A stretch of 64,000 nt of DNA, taken from assembly GCA_017858515.1 (NCBI GenBank), contig JAFMBM010000007.1, positions 17,962 to 81,961 of the forward strand, written 5' to 3'. The notes under the pieces are model-generated. The model was not told the DNA's origin and made no database searches. It was given only the letters and a program-made list of their open reading frames with translations. Source of the DNA: Cryomorphaceae bacterium. GTDB lineage: Bacteria > Bacteroidota > Bacteroidia > Flavobacteriales > Schleiferiaceae. Below are positions 17,712-25,825 of this stretch, piece after piece; within the stretch, counting starts at the first letter, position 1, and every line of letters starts with the position of its first letter. A program made the translations under genes and the position numbers.

Positions 17712-18416
17712 ATGCGAAACAAAATTATTCTAGGCGCGCTGCTGATGGCAGGAATGCTGCGGGCTCAGGAAAATCCACCTGCTACAACTCAAGATCCTTT
17801 TCCTTATGAAAAATTCTTACACAAGCATTCAATTGCCGTCCACGGTGGACTTATTGGGTATGGACTTGAGTATGCGTATAATGTAAACAAGAATCTAAAT
17901 GTTCGTTTAGGCGCCAATTACTTTACCCTTTCGGGAGTAAGCATTCCCTACACCTTAGATGAGCGCGATGTAGATATTTTAATGGGTGCAGATGCACTGG
18001 ATATTGATCTTTTGCTAGAATATCTACCCTTCGACCGTAGTTCTTTTAAGCTAGTGGGAGGTCTCGTTTATATCAACAACACCGGGGGCGATGCCACTAT
18101 TATGTTGAAAGATGGATTGAGCTATGGCGAGATTCCTTTACAACCTGAAGATGTGGGCGAGATTGGAATACAAATGCAATACGCTGGATTGGCTCCGTAT
18201 GTAGGACTTGGTTTTGGACGTGCCGTTCCAAAAGGTCGAGTAGGTTTTGCCATTGAGCTCGGAGGATATTATGTAGGCTCTCCCGATGTTACGCTAACGG
18301 CTACCGAACTCTTCGAACCTACTGCAAATGAAACCGAAGAGGCAAAATTAGAGGAGGCGCTCTCTTCTCTACAATGGTTGCCCAATTTGAAATTTAAACT
18401 CGCTGTAAGACTCTAA
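17712..18416 (+). CDS. Outer-membrane beta-barrel protein, hypothetical
   Basis: Predicted outer-membrane protein of 234 residues. It has a signal peptide (MRNKIILGALLMAGMLRAQ) and then alternating-polarity strands with Gly and aromatic residues (IAVHGGLIGYGLEYAYNV, LAPYVGLGFGRAVPKGRVGF). It ends with LKFKLAVRL, typical of a last barrel strand. It resembles the OmpA/OmpW-sized Bacteroidota barrel group, but I cannot assign a named family. Ten bases later begins a large lipoprotein gene, so the two probably form an operon and may act together at the cell surface. Role unknown. Confidence 0.75.
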   Translation: MRNKIILGALLMAGMLRAQENPPATTQDPFPYEKFLHKHSIAVHGGLIGYGLEYAYNVNKNLNVRLGANYFTLSGVSIPYTLDERDVDILMGADALDIDLLLEYLPFDRSSFKLVGGLVYINNTGGDATIMLKDGLSYGEIPLQPEDVGEIGIQMQYAGLAPYVGLGFGRAVPKGRVGFAIELGGYYVGSPDVTLTATELFEPTANETEEAKLEEALSSLQWLPNLKFKLAVRL

Positions 18417-18426
18417 ATCTATCCCA

Positions 18427-20265
18427 ATGAAAAAATTAATATTCCCCGCTGTATTGGCAGCCCTGAGCTTTATCTTAATCCAATCTTGCCGTCCAGATCA
18501 GGTTACTGGTGGATTGGACAACTTTCAACTAAGTATAAACACAGACATCTTCAATTACCGCATAAAAGTGGATATAGTAGATGCAGCTGGCAATGCCATT
18601 CCTGATGCAGAAATATCCATTGATGGTGAAGACGCCAATAAGATTTACAATGAATTGGGACAAAAAGATTTTTATGTAGGACCCTCTGGATCTCTTTCCC
18701 TTGTCATTAACCCTTACGAAGAACCACTAGCAGGCGATACGACAAAATTTACAATCATTGTAAGTGCAGCAGGATACATTCCTGGAGCGTCTTACATTGA
18801 GGTTGCCAATGGCGACTTTGAGCCCACCTATCGAATTGAGTTGCTACCTGAAAATGGAAGCACAAAATATGGTGATATAGAGTCTTATTCCCTCGGCCTA
18901 ACCAATGGAGCGGTTGCAAATACGGCGATCTACAATAAATCCGGAAACTCTAGCCTGCGTGTAGTAGCCAAAACAGCTATATTCGATTCAGTTTATTATG
19001 ACAATAAATTGAACACCATCATCATTCCACAAGGTATGCGCTTTACCTATCTAGAAGAAGTGGTTACCACTGGAACTAGAGTGAGTCCGGTCTATGCTCC
19101 CGTTGCAACTGACTTTATTGATTCTATTGAAATCAATGGTAGTTGGAGATACTTTACCAGCGCTAATCTGGGTGAGCTTATAGGATATGACACCACCACC
19201 TTTGAGTATATCAGAAGGGTTCCGCGTGACTATACAGGAACGAATATGAAAGTACGCGCCTATTATTTCGACCAAGGAATATTCAATCCAACTCGAGTAA
19301 TCCGAGGAAGTGAATCAAGTAGAACGGTGCAAACCATTTCGAAAGAAGAAGTTCCAGTGAATAGAGCGGTTCTTGAGCCGGCTACTTTAAAAATGCTGAG
19401 CTGGGTATCGTATGAAGGAACGATTGATGGGAATTCTGTTACCCTTCAACCCGTTCAAACGCAAAGCAGCTTCATTACGTACAGTCTTCAGATCGACCCC
19501 AACTTTATTCATCCTGTCACTTCGATGCCCATTGCTGCAGGCGACAGCCTAGAGGGACTTCCATATTATCGTGTCGATAGAGGAAAGTTCAAAACAAAAA
19601 AAATGGTGGTAGTTCAAACTCCCAATGGTCAACTTAGAGTGCAGTCTACCAATTACAATGCAGGTATTGTAAAGTGGTTGCGTTTTGAATGGCCTTATGA
19701 TTTTAATTTAAGTATTCCTGAAATTCAAAGTGTTCCAGATATCAACAATGTGTATTACTACGGATATATTGACCTTGGAAGTTATGGATGGAGCTTCTAT
19801 ACTTATGGGCGTAAAGACGCATGGCAAAGAAGATACTTTGGCAAATTGGTTTCAACTAGTCCTATTTCTGCCAATGCTGGTGTGGGCATTAATGTGTATT
19901 ACTGGAATAAACTTATTGCGGATAAATTCTATCCTGGTGGGAACTTTACTCAGCAAATTGTAGACGAGTCTGATTTTAATCAATTACCTCCCGTTACTAA
20001 TTTTAAGGTGGAAGTAGTTTGCACTAAAAACGATAGCATTCGTATAAATCCAACGGTGGATGCTTATACGGAAGTAGGTGGCTATGCTCAAACTATTCGT
20101 ATGAGAAATGGGCGCTGGGCTACGAGAGGAGTTGAATTAAATGACCCTATTGACATTAGCATTCAATTTAGAGACTTCAAGTTCGACACTCTCTTTACCG
20201 TAACTCAATCTGAAAACTTAATTCGTTATTACGCTCAATCCAACGACGATGTTTGTGCGTTTTAA
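18427..20265 (+). CDS. Large lipoprotein with carboxypeptidase-regulatory-like N-terminal domain
   Basis: Lipoprotein of 612 residues. The signal peptide ends with a lipobox (ILIQSC), so Cys20 should be lipidated. Residues about 45-140 look like a prealbumin-like carrier or carboxypeptidase regulatory fold (VDIVDAAGNAIPDAEISIDG ... YIEVANG). The rest is beta-rich with no family I recognise. It is the second gene of a pair with the beta-barrel upstream and is followed by a strong intrinsic terminator. Likely anchored in the outer membrane or on the surface; the function is not known. Confidence 0.7.
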   Translation: MKKLIFPAVLAALSFILIQSCRPDQVTGGLDNFQLSINTDIFNYRIKVDIVDAAGNAIPDAEISIDGEDANKIYNELGQKDFYVGPSGSLSLVINPYEEPLAGDTTKFTIIVSAAGYIPGASYIEVANGDFEPTYRIELLPENGSTKYGDIESYSLGLTNGAVANTAIYNKSGNSSLRVVAKTAIFDSVYYDNKLNTIIIPQGMRFTYLEEVVTTGTRVSPVYAPVATDFIDSIEINGSWRYFTSANLGELIGYDTTTFEYIRRVPRDYTGTNMKVRAYYFDQGIFNPTRVIRGSESSRTVQTISKEEVPVNRAVLEPATLKMLSWVSYEGTIDGNSVTLQPVQTQSSFITYSLQIDPNFIHPVTSMPIAAGDSLEGLPYYRVDRGKFKTKKMVVVQTPNGQLRVQSTNYNAGIVKWLRFEWPYDFNLSIPEIQSVPDINNVYYYGYIDLGSYGWSFYTYGRKDAWQRRYFGKLVSTSPISANAGVGINVYYWNKLIADKFYPGGNFTQQIVDESDFNQLPPVTNFKVEVVCTKNDSIRINPTVDAYTEVGGYAQTIRMRNGRWATRGVELNDPIDISIQFRDFKFDTLFTVTQSENLIRYYAQSNDDVCAF

Positions 20266-20283
20266 GTTCTAATCACCCAAATG

Positions 20284-20315
20284 AAAAAGCTACTCCTTCG
20301 AGTAGCTTTTTTTTT
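20284..20315 (+). terminator. Strong intrinsic terminator
   Basis: A perfect 12-base stem AAAAAGCTACTC / GAGTAGCTTTTT with a CTTC loop is followed by further T residues (nine T in a row to 20315). It lies 18 bases after the lipoprotein stop codon and closes the barrel-lipoprotein operon. Confidence 0.93.
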
Positions 20316-20477
20316 GCAGTTTCTAATCTGGCAATCAATGGCTTCACAAATATTTTCATTCGGTTTACATTGTTTTACATTCAAAATAGACTTATTAAAA
20401 TTGCTTTTCAGACATTTCCCAAAGAATGCAAAAGCACTATGAATGCTATGCAGAAAACATTTCAAAACTCTAATCCT

Positions 20478-21398
20478 ATGTTTAAAGTCAATCTCCATTT
20501 TTCGGCTCTGTTGATCTCCTCTCTCTTGATTACCTCTTGCAATCAAAGCAAGGCTTTAGAAAAAGAAGTAGAAACAACAGCAGCTGAAAAAGAAATTCCA
20601 GCAGCAAAAAGAACCAAGAAACCGCACAACTACGGAGGATGGTATTGTCCCGATAATTTCATCCGATTTCCGCCTATGGATATTGCTGAACTCAACTCAT
20701 TATCCGTTATCTCAGATCGCTTACCAACGGAAGAAGAGACCCGAAGCGGTCAATCGCTCATGTATTTTGATGCTTTAGAACATCCCTTCGCCATGCCGCT
20801 GAACATTCCTTTGCCGAGAGTGGCCAGAATGTATACGGAATACAATAAATTGACTGAGCTAGTGATTGTTATTCAAGCCGTTGTGATTGATAACGATACT
20901 ATAGTTGGATTTAGATACCCCAATGGTGGAAATGGTTCTGCTCGAATAAATGAGGTAGATTTTCTGAATGAGTCAGAGGTGGCCGATTTGGGTTCCAATC
21001 CATTTGTCTATATCAAAACCGAATTAAAAGCATCCAAACAAGAAATATGGAAAGGCATTTGTCAGACTGCTTTTGCAAAGAAGCTCGGCAAGAAATTCAA
21101 CAATAAAGCCCTCTTTGAATCGGAATGGAACGATCGAACCAGCACCGACTTGCTGTATGAATCTGAAAATGTAGTAGCAAGGGGTGTGCTAGCCTCGCTC
21201 TGGGGGAATCTTTATCTGCAAATAGACTACGATTCAAGCGGATTTCACTACTCAGAGAAAATATTGGTTATCGACAATGAGGAAAAAAATACATGCGAAC
21301 TTTTTCTCGTAACAGGTCCATATCCGCAAGGAATGGATAAAGAACAAAAGCGCTGGAATGCATGGATGGATGAAGTAAAAAAGACATCTCTCCGCTAA
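20478..21398 (+). CDS. Hypothetical lipoprotein
   Basis: Predicted lipoprotein of 306 residues. The track ORF begins at 20253 inside the previous gene and reads through the terminator hairpin, which is not credible. From the ATG at 20478 the protein has a normal lipoprotein signal (FSALLISSLLITSC). ATGs at 20439 and 20448 are possible but less good. After a Glu/Lys/Ala-rich linker the body (from about residue 50) is a globular domain containing WYCPDNFIRFPPMD and WNAWMDEVKKT. I do not recognise a family. It stands alone, after the terminator and before a gene-poor stretch. Confidence 0.7.
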   Translation: MFKVNLHFSALLISSLLITSCNQSKALEKEVETTAAEKEIPAAKRTKKPHNYGGWYCPDNFIRFPPMDIAELNSLSVISDRLPTEEETRSGQSLMYFDALEHPFAMPLNIPLPRVARMYTEYNKLTELVIVIQAVVIDNDTIVGFRYPNGGNGSARINEVDFLNESEVADLGSNPFVYIKTELKASKQEIWKGICQTAFAKKLGKKFNNKALFESEWNDRTSTDLLYESENVVARGVLASLWGNLYLQIDYDSSGFHYSEKILVIDNEEKNTCELFLVTGPYPQGMDKEQKRWNAWMDEVKKTSLR

Positions 21399-22073
21399 CT
21401 CAAAGGACACAAATTGCGAACAGAGCCAAACTGACAACGGACTCAAATGCAAGCTTCTAGACTCAGTGTATTGAGTGATATGAAATACTATTCTGTTATT
21501 AAGGGCGTGATTAAGTCTTTTATTCTATGATCACGAAATAGTACAAAGACATTGTACGCCAAATAAATCACTCGTTCACCAGCTGACATCCTTTGATTGG
21601 GCTATTAAAAGCTTAGTCCACAATAAAGCCGATTTTGGCATTTTAGAAGGGTTCTTGAGTGAGCTCTTTTAGCAAGATAGTGTTATTGAAGATGAACATG
21701 ATTGCTATTTAAACAAATTCTAAACACAGAGTTTAGTTATGATGTAATGCATTGAAATAAGACAGAAGTGCACTATGTATGAAGATTCGTATTCTAGGGA
21801 TTGAATCTGTCTCAGATGCACAGAACACAGCGTTCTTTTTGCACAGGCCTTAGCCACTTTTTTAAGATGACATCCTTCATGTCTTGGAATAAAGGACTTT
21901 GATCGCTAACGATCCGCTAGAACGGGCTGTTCTCCGTTTCCAACTCAAAAAGGCGAGCAAGCTCCTATTCGCTTATATTGGATTGAACTAAAGACGTTCT
22001 AAAAGGTTTGGACTTACAACTTAAATAGAAAGTCGGCCTTCCCTATTGGCCAATACTGATTGCTTCTAAATCC
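21399..22073. other. Gene-free stretch with a degraded nuclease relic
   Basis: No intact gene. A short stretch at 21549-21723 is a relic of a PD-(D/E)XK transposase-type protein (separate entry). The flanks, including 21724-22073, contain scattered coding-like phrases in different frames that I could not assign, consistent with long decay. No promoter or terminator was recognised. Confidence 0.5.
21549..21723 (+). pseudogene. Relic of Rpn/PD-(D/E)XK nuclease family transposase
   Basis: The frame reads TSFDWAIKSLVHNKADFGIL, then EGFLSELF, a TAG stop at 21670-21672, then QDSVIEDEHD...NKF and a TAA. 'FDWAIK..L..NKA.F.ILEGFLSELL' is how I remember the N-terminal region of Rpn-family proteins, which are recombination-promoting nucleases carried as mobile-type genes in Bacteroidota. 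Only about 55 codons remain, and the catalytic region is lost. The identification rests on remembered family consensus, not on a search. Confidence 0.6.
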
Positions 22074-22652
22074 ATGATTAAAACAGAAAACTTCGATAAA
22101 GTTGAAATTACGTCTGCAGAGGCTCTAAGGGAATGGCTCAATGAAAATCATACTAGCGCTTACAGTGTATGGCTTGTGACTTATAAAAAAAGTGCTGCAG
22201 ACAAATATGTCTCTCGGTGGGACGTCTTGGATGAGCTTATTTGTTTTGGTTGGATAGATGGAATACGAAGGCAGCTCGATGAAGACCGAACAATGCAACT
22301 GATCTCACCAAGAAAAACCCAGCATTGGGCGAACTCCTATAAGGAACGAGCGGCGGTACTCATTGCTGAAAATAGAATGCACTCAGCAGGATATAAATCC
22401 ATCGAAATCGCCAAATCCAATGGATTATGGAATTTTATGGATGATGTTGACCAACTAATTATTCCAGAAGATTTGCTCAAGGCCCTCCGTCAACATACAG
22501 AAGCTTTGGCCTTTTTCAATTCAATCAATAACTCCAGTAAACGTTTTGTTCTTCGCTGGATAAAACTTGCCAAAACTCAAAAAACCAGAACGCAAAGAAT
22601 AGAACAGCTGGTTGAACTATCCGCGAAGGGTGAAAAGCTCCCTGGTAGTTAA
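22074..22652 (+). CDS. YdeI/OmpD-associated family protein
   Basis: Cytoplasmic protein of 192 residues. The order of motifs is that of the YdeI family: SAEALREWLNENH near the N-terminus, then DVLDELICFGWIDGIRRQLD and TMQLISPRKTQHWANSYKE, and a C-terminal region KRFVLRWIKLAKTQKTRTQR. In enteric bacteria YdeI has been associated with resistance to polymyxin and bacteriocin-like stress through outer-membrane proteins; the mechanism is unclear, and transfer of that role here is inference. The gene stands alone between a decayed region and a convergent neighbour. Confidence 0.85.
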   Translation: MIKTENFDKVEITSAEALREWLNENHTSAYSVWLVTYKKSAADKYVSRWDVLDELICFGWIDGIRRQLDEDRTMQLISPRKTQHWANSYKERAAVLIAENRMHSAGYKSIEIAKSNGLWNFMDDVDQLIIPEDLLKALRQHTEALAFFNSINNSSKRFVLRWIKLAKTQKTRTQRIEQLVELSAKGEKLPGS

Positions 22653-22813
22653 GAGGCCAACTTCTTCTAATTTGCATCTCCTGTCTGTGAGAAAAATTAC
22701 AGTATCAGATAATACTAGCAACCCAGTGTATTCAATGCTCTTTGCTTCCATAACTTAGAAATTAGACGCTGAAATTCCTTAGACCCAAGATCCATCCACC
22801 TAAAAACGCATCT

Positions 22814-24049
22814 TCATTCTAGCGATCGAATGTAATTCAACTCAACATCCCTTGTTGCGGGCGGAAGAATTACAAAATCGCGCTGATTCATTATTTCCAA
22901 AAGAGCAGTGTAAACAAAAATGCCCTCTTCTTCTGTCCATTTTTTTAAAGCCCGTAAGTCTATGATTGTCCATTCAGAAACATATCCTTGCTGAAAAAAG
23001 GGATTCCGCTCTTTCAGCCAAACCGAGCCTCCTTCCGAATTGTCGAAATAGCCATTGGGCTCTTCTTCATCAACATAATACCGAAACATAAAATAGAGAT
23101 TCAGATCTTTCGCTTTGGTAGCCTTTGCAAGGTCTGAAACCTGCTGACCTATGTCTTCAATGCCCAAAGGTGAGAGGCCTCTTAGGGTATGAAAGGCGCC
23201 CATTTTGATCAAGACCTTTGAATTTGGAATGTAGAATTCCTTCAATTTAGATCGCATTAAATTCCCTCGCATGGCGAAGCTTTTCCCTCTATCTTTTCCA
23301 TTCATTTCATAAATTGAAATACTCATATTGATGTCGCTAATTATTTGTTTTATTCTGGGATTAGCAGTATCTAAGGAATTAAAAAAAGACTGAACCTCAA
23401 CGGATTCTCTGAAGACTTGAAAGAAAGGAGGCGCTGCGTCTTTGCGGCTTAAAGCATACTGCTCAAGCAGAAAATCAACCGCTATAGCATGCAATGCTTT
23501 GCTTTTGTGATTCGAATTCAACGACACTAATTCGTCGAAAAGGAGTGGGTACGAATAAAAATGTTCTTGATCTATTCCACAAAAAATCATTTTGTGTTTC
23601 AAGGCCGTTTCTATGAATTGAGCATCTTCTACTCCTGAACAAAAAGGAACCGGAATGCCTTGTAAACGCTTATATTCTTTGGATAAAAAGGCGGAAATGC
23701 CCCTTTCTACATCCGAAGCTGCTTGCGCCTCTCTGAGAAGGATTTGTAGACTGGTATTCCCATTCTCGGTTATAAAATGCCGGAAGCCAAAGTCATGTAG
23801 AATAGGTATAAGGCAAGATGTGAAAATAGATATATCGGCGTTTTCATGGGTCTCACCCAAGAGAACAAACCGAGCATCTTCACATTCTTCCAATAAAGTC
23901 TTCGCACCTGCACCCTTCATTTGAAAGTTTTCGATGGTGAAATGCTGCGTAAAGCCACTCACATTTTCAGTGGTCAGAGTATCTTGAGCGGATACCTCCA
24001 GTACGGCGTAACACAATAGATATAAAAACCTAAATTCCTTTGCTATCAT
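22814..24049 (-). CDS. Secreted EreA/ChaN-like protein
   Basis: Exported protein of 411 residues. The signal peptide runs to about residue 21 (FLYLLCYAVLEVSAQ). The core has FVLLGETHENADIS and FRHFITENG, resembling the GExHG..E and E-containing motifs of erythromycin esterase-like and ChaN/TraB-type proteins, and later VLIKMGAFHTLRG. I do not predict macrolide resistance: the family is broad and mostly uncharacterised, and this member is exported. It begins 30 bases after the upstream regulatory-domain gene on the same strand, so the two are likely co-transcribed. Superfamily placement is moderate. Confidence 0.65.
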   Translation of the reverse strand: MIAKEFRFLYLLCYAVLEVSAQDTLTTENVSGFTQHFTIENFQMKGAGAKTLLEECEDARFVLLGETHENADISIFTSCLIPILHDFGFRHFITENGNTSLQILLREAQAASDVERGISAFLSKEYKRLQGIPVPFCSGVEDAQFIETALKHKMIFCGIDQEHFYSYPLLFDELVSLNSNHKSKALHAIAVDFLLEQYALSRKDAAPPFFQVFRESVEVQSFFNSLDTANPRIKQIISDINMSISIYEMNGKDRGKSFAMRGNLMRSKLKEFYIPNSKVLIKMGAFHTLRGLSPLGIEDIGQQVSDLAKATKAKDLNLYFMFRYYVDEEEPNGYFDNSEGGSVWLKERNPFFQQGYVSEWTIIDLRALKKWTEEEGIFVYTALLEIMNQRDFVILPPATRDVELNYIRSLE

Positions 24050-24079
24050 ATGGCTCTATTCTTTCGGTTCAAACTCGTA

Positions 24080-24865
24080 CTACTCATCTGTGCTGACGTT
24101 TTCATTCTTTCTAAAAAGCTTCTGAATCGAGTTCCATGCCCTGCGGTAAAAAGGAGCTCTTTCATATATCGCAAATTCAATAATCTCTGCTTCCCCAAGC
24201 ATACGAACATCAAGTACTCTATTTGATCCATCCAAGGAGTTAGCCCTCTCTATTTCCACCTCAACTGGCTCATATCCAAAGTATACATAGCGCAAATACA
24301 ATTTTTCGTTTGTAGAAATCCATTCACTCAAATCAATACTATAATAACCATCTACATCTGCCGAAGCGCCTTTTTCCTTTCCTTTTACTATTGCATTCGC
24401 AAAGGGCAATGCATTTCCCTCTAAGTCGGTTATCCTGCCTGAAATAACCAAACTTTCTTCTTTTGACTTCGCCGAGTCTCGGCTCTGCACAGCCTCTTTC
24501 TCATTAAAATGGGTATCTTTTACTCGCTCTTCTATGGTGATCGGGACCTTCTGCTCTTGTGCGTCCACCTCTAAGCTTAAAACACTTAAAACTCCGAAGT
24601 ACAGCGATGCCAAGCGGTTCTTTTTCTGCTTCACCCCATCCCTTCTTTTGGGTTCTAAAAGCTGATCTTCTCTATACAGTCCGCATACTTTACGCTCTGA
24701 AAAAAGATGTGCCCGGGCAATTTCCGCATCGCTGGTATTTCGAAAATCCAAAATGGTATTGTTGCACTTCGTACAAAGTCGACCTCTTTCCAATTGAGGC
24801 ATCTCTTCCCAGGCCTGAGGGCATCGCCTCAGTTTAGACAGATTTACCTTGTTTGGTTTGCTCAC
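24080..24865 (-). CDS. Carboxypeptidase-regulatory-like domain protein with N-terminal Cys motif
   Basis: Membrane-associated protein of 261 residues, starting with GTG. The N-terminal 60 residues carry a Cys pattern C..aWeeM......C..CnntilDF, recurrent in Bacteroidota proteins. A single hydrophobic helix follows (about 86-101, LASLYFGVLSVLSLEV), then a beta-sandwich 'CarboxypepD_reg-like' domain (VISGRITDLEGNALPFANAI, ADVDGYYSIDLS). The Cys/CxxC head would lie in the cytoplasm and the sandwich outside. Such domains often begin TonB-dependent receptors, but here the protein is stand-alone. It precedes the EreA-like gene by 30 bases. Function unknown. Confidence 0.7.
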   Translation of the reverse strand: MSKPNKVNLSKLRRCPQAWEEMPQLERGRLCTKCNNTILDFRNTSDAEIARAHLFSERKVCGLYREDQLLEPKRRDGVKQKKNRLASLYFGVLSVLSLEVDAQEQKVPITIEERVKDTHFNEKEAVQSRDSAKSKEESLVISGRITDLEGNALPFANAIVKGKEKGASADVDGYYSIDLSEWISTNEKLYLRYVYFGYEPVEVEIERANSLDGSNRVLDVRMLGEAEIIEFAIYERAPFYRRAWNSIQKLFRKNENVSTDE

Positions 24866-25114
24866 TCAATGCTGTTTTTAACGATTCTAAACTAAGACTA
24901 AAAAGTGCCCTATGCAAAGTGCGATAAAGTTGGATCGATAAAGGCATCCATCTTATAAGTCGTTCTCCTATTTGTGAATTGCGGAACAAAACAAACGAGG
25001 ACATGTGGACATTGTCTTGGAAATATCAAAAGCATTCGAAATGGCATTTTTTTGGTGGATGGAATGCAGCTCCACTTAAGAAGTTTTCGAAACAAAAGCG
25101 ACTTTAGGCTAGAC

Positions 25115-25690
25115 TCAATCTTCTGTAAGGCAAAGATGTACTACTTGAAAATCGTCTTCTTCCTTTCCGAACCAAACCACCGCAAATTCTCCTTCAATGG
25201 CTAGGCCCATGGCATTCCACTTCACCTTTTTCCAAACACCCATATTCTCGATTACCTGTCTATGTCCCTTGCTACTTTTCCAACCTTCTAAAGCGCTTTC
25301 CGGACTCATATCTACCGATTGATAATAGGCAATTTCAAAGCCATCACCAACATAATCCGTTAGTTCTCTAGGTTTATTCCACATACATTCTGCACTTTGG
25401 TTATCGCCAGTGTAACAGCATCCCTTCCAACTTCCTTTCTTCGACCAGCTGTGCAAATTGCAGCGGTTGTTCTGAGGACTGTTTTCAGCTAAATCGTAAA
25501 TATGGGTGCGCGCCACCTTCATCAAATTGCCTGAAAGAGCAATAGGTGGAAGTTTCAGACCTGCTCGATGCGCATTGATCAATTCTGCCAATTTAAATTC
25601 AGCCCTGCTGAGGCATAAGCTGTCGTTATCCGGTTGGGCAAAGCCGAAGCTAGCCAATAAGAGTGCTAGGAAGAGAAGTAGTTTGCGCAT
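25115..25690 (-). CDS. Secreted CAP-domain (SCP/PR-1, YkwD-like) protein
   Basis: Exported protein of 191 residues with a signal peptide (LLLFLALLLASFGFAQ). The domain starts at LINAHRAGLKLPPI and shows NLMKVARTHIYDL, HSWSKKGSW, SAECMWNKPRELTDYVG and a final GHRQVIEN...WNAMGLAI and FAVVWFG. This follows the bacterial CAP layout, with the conserved His residues in HSW and GHR. Six Cys residues suggest disulphides in the periplasm or outside. Bacterial members are poorly understood; some have been proposed to act as proteases or lipid-binding proteins. It stands alone, 249 bases from its downstream neighbour. Confidence 0.85.
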   Translation of the reverse strand: MRKLLLFLALLLASFGFAQPDNDSLCLSRAEFKLAELINAHRAGLKLPPIALSGNLMKVARTHIYDLAENSPQNNRCNLHSWSKKGSWKGCCYTGDNQSAECMWNKPRELTDYVGDGFEIAYYQSVDMSPESALEGWKSSKGHRQVIENMGVWKKVKWNAMGLAIEGEFAVVWFGKEEDDFQVVHLCLTED

Positions 25691-25825
25691 TGCTTATGAA
25701 CGACAGAAAATAGATCTTGGTGTCTTAGAGTGCTTAAGTGAATTTAGAAAGAGTACCAACGATTTTTTCGAATCCCAAAAAGAATCAAGCACAAAGGATC
25801 TGACAATCTATTTCAAGCTCTTGAC

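Noticed and set aside
20253-20477. N-terminal extension of the hypothetical lipoprotein in the ORF track
   Set aside because: It overlaps the previous gene, translates through a strong terminator hairpin and precedes a proper lipoprotein signal peptide.
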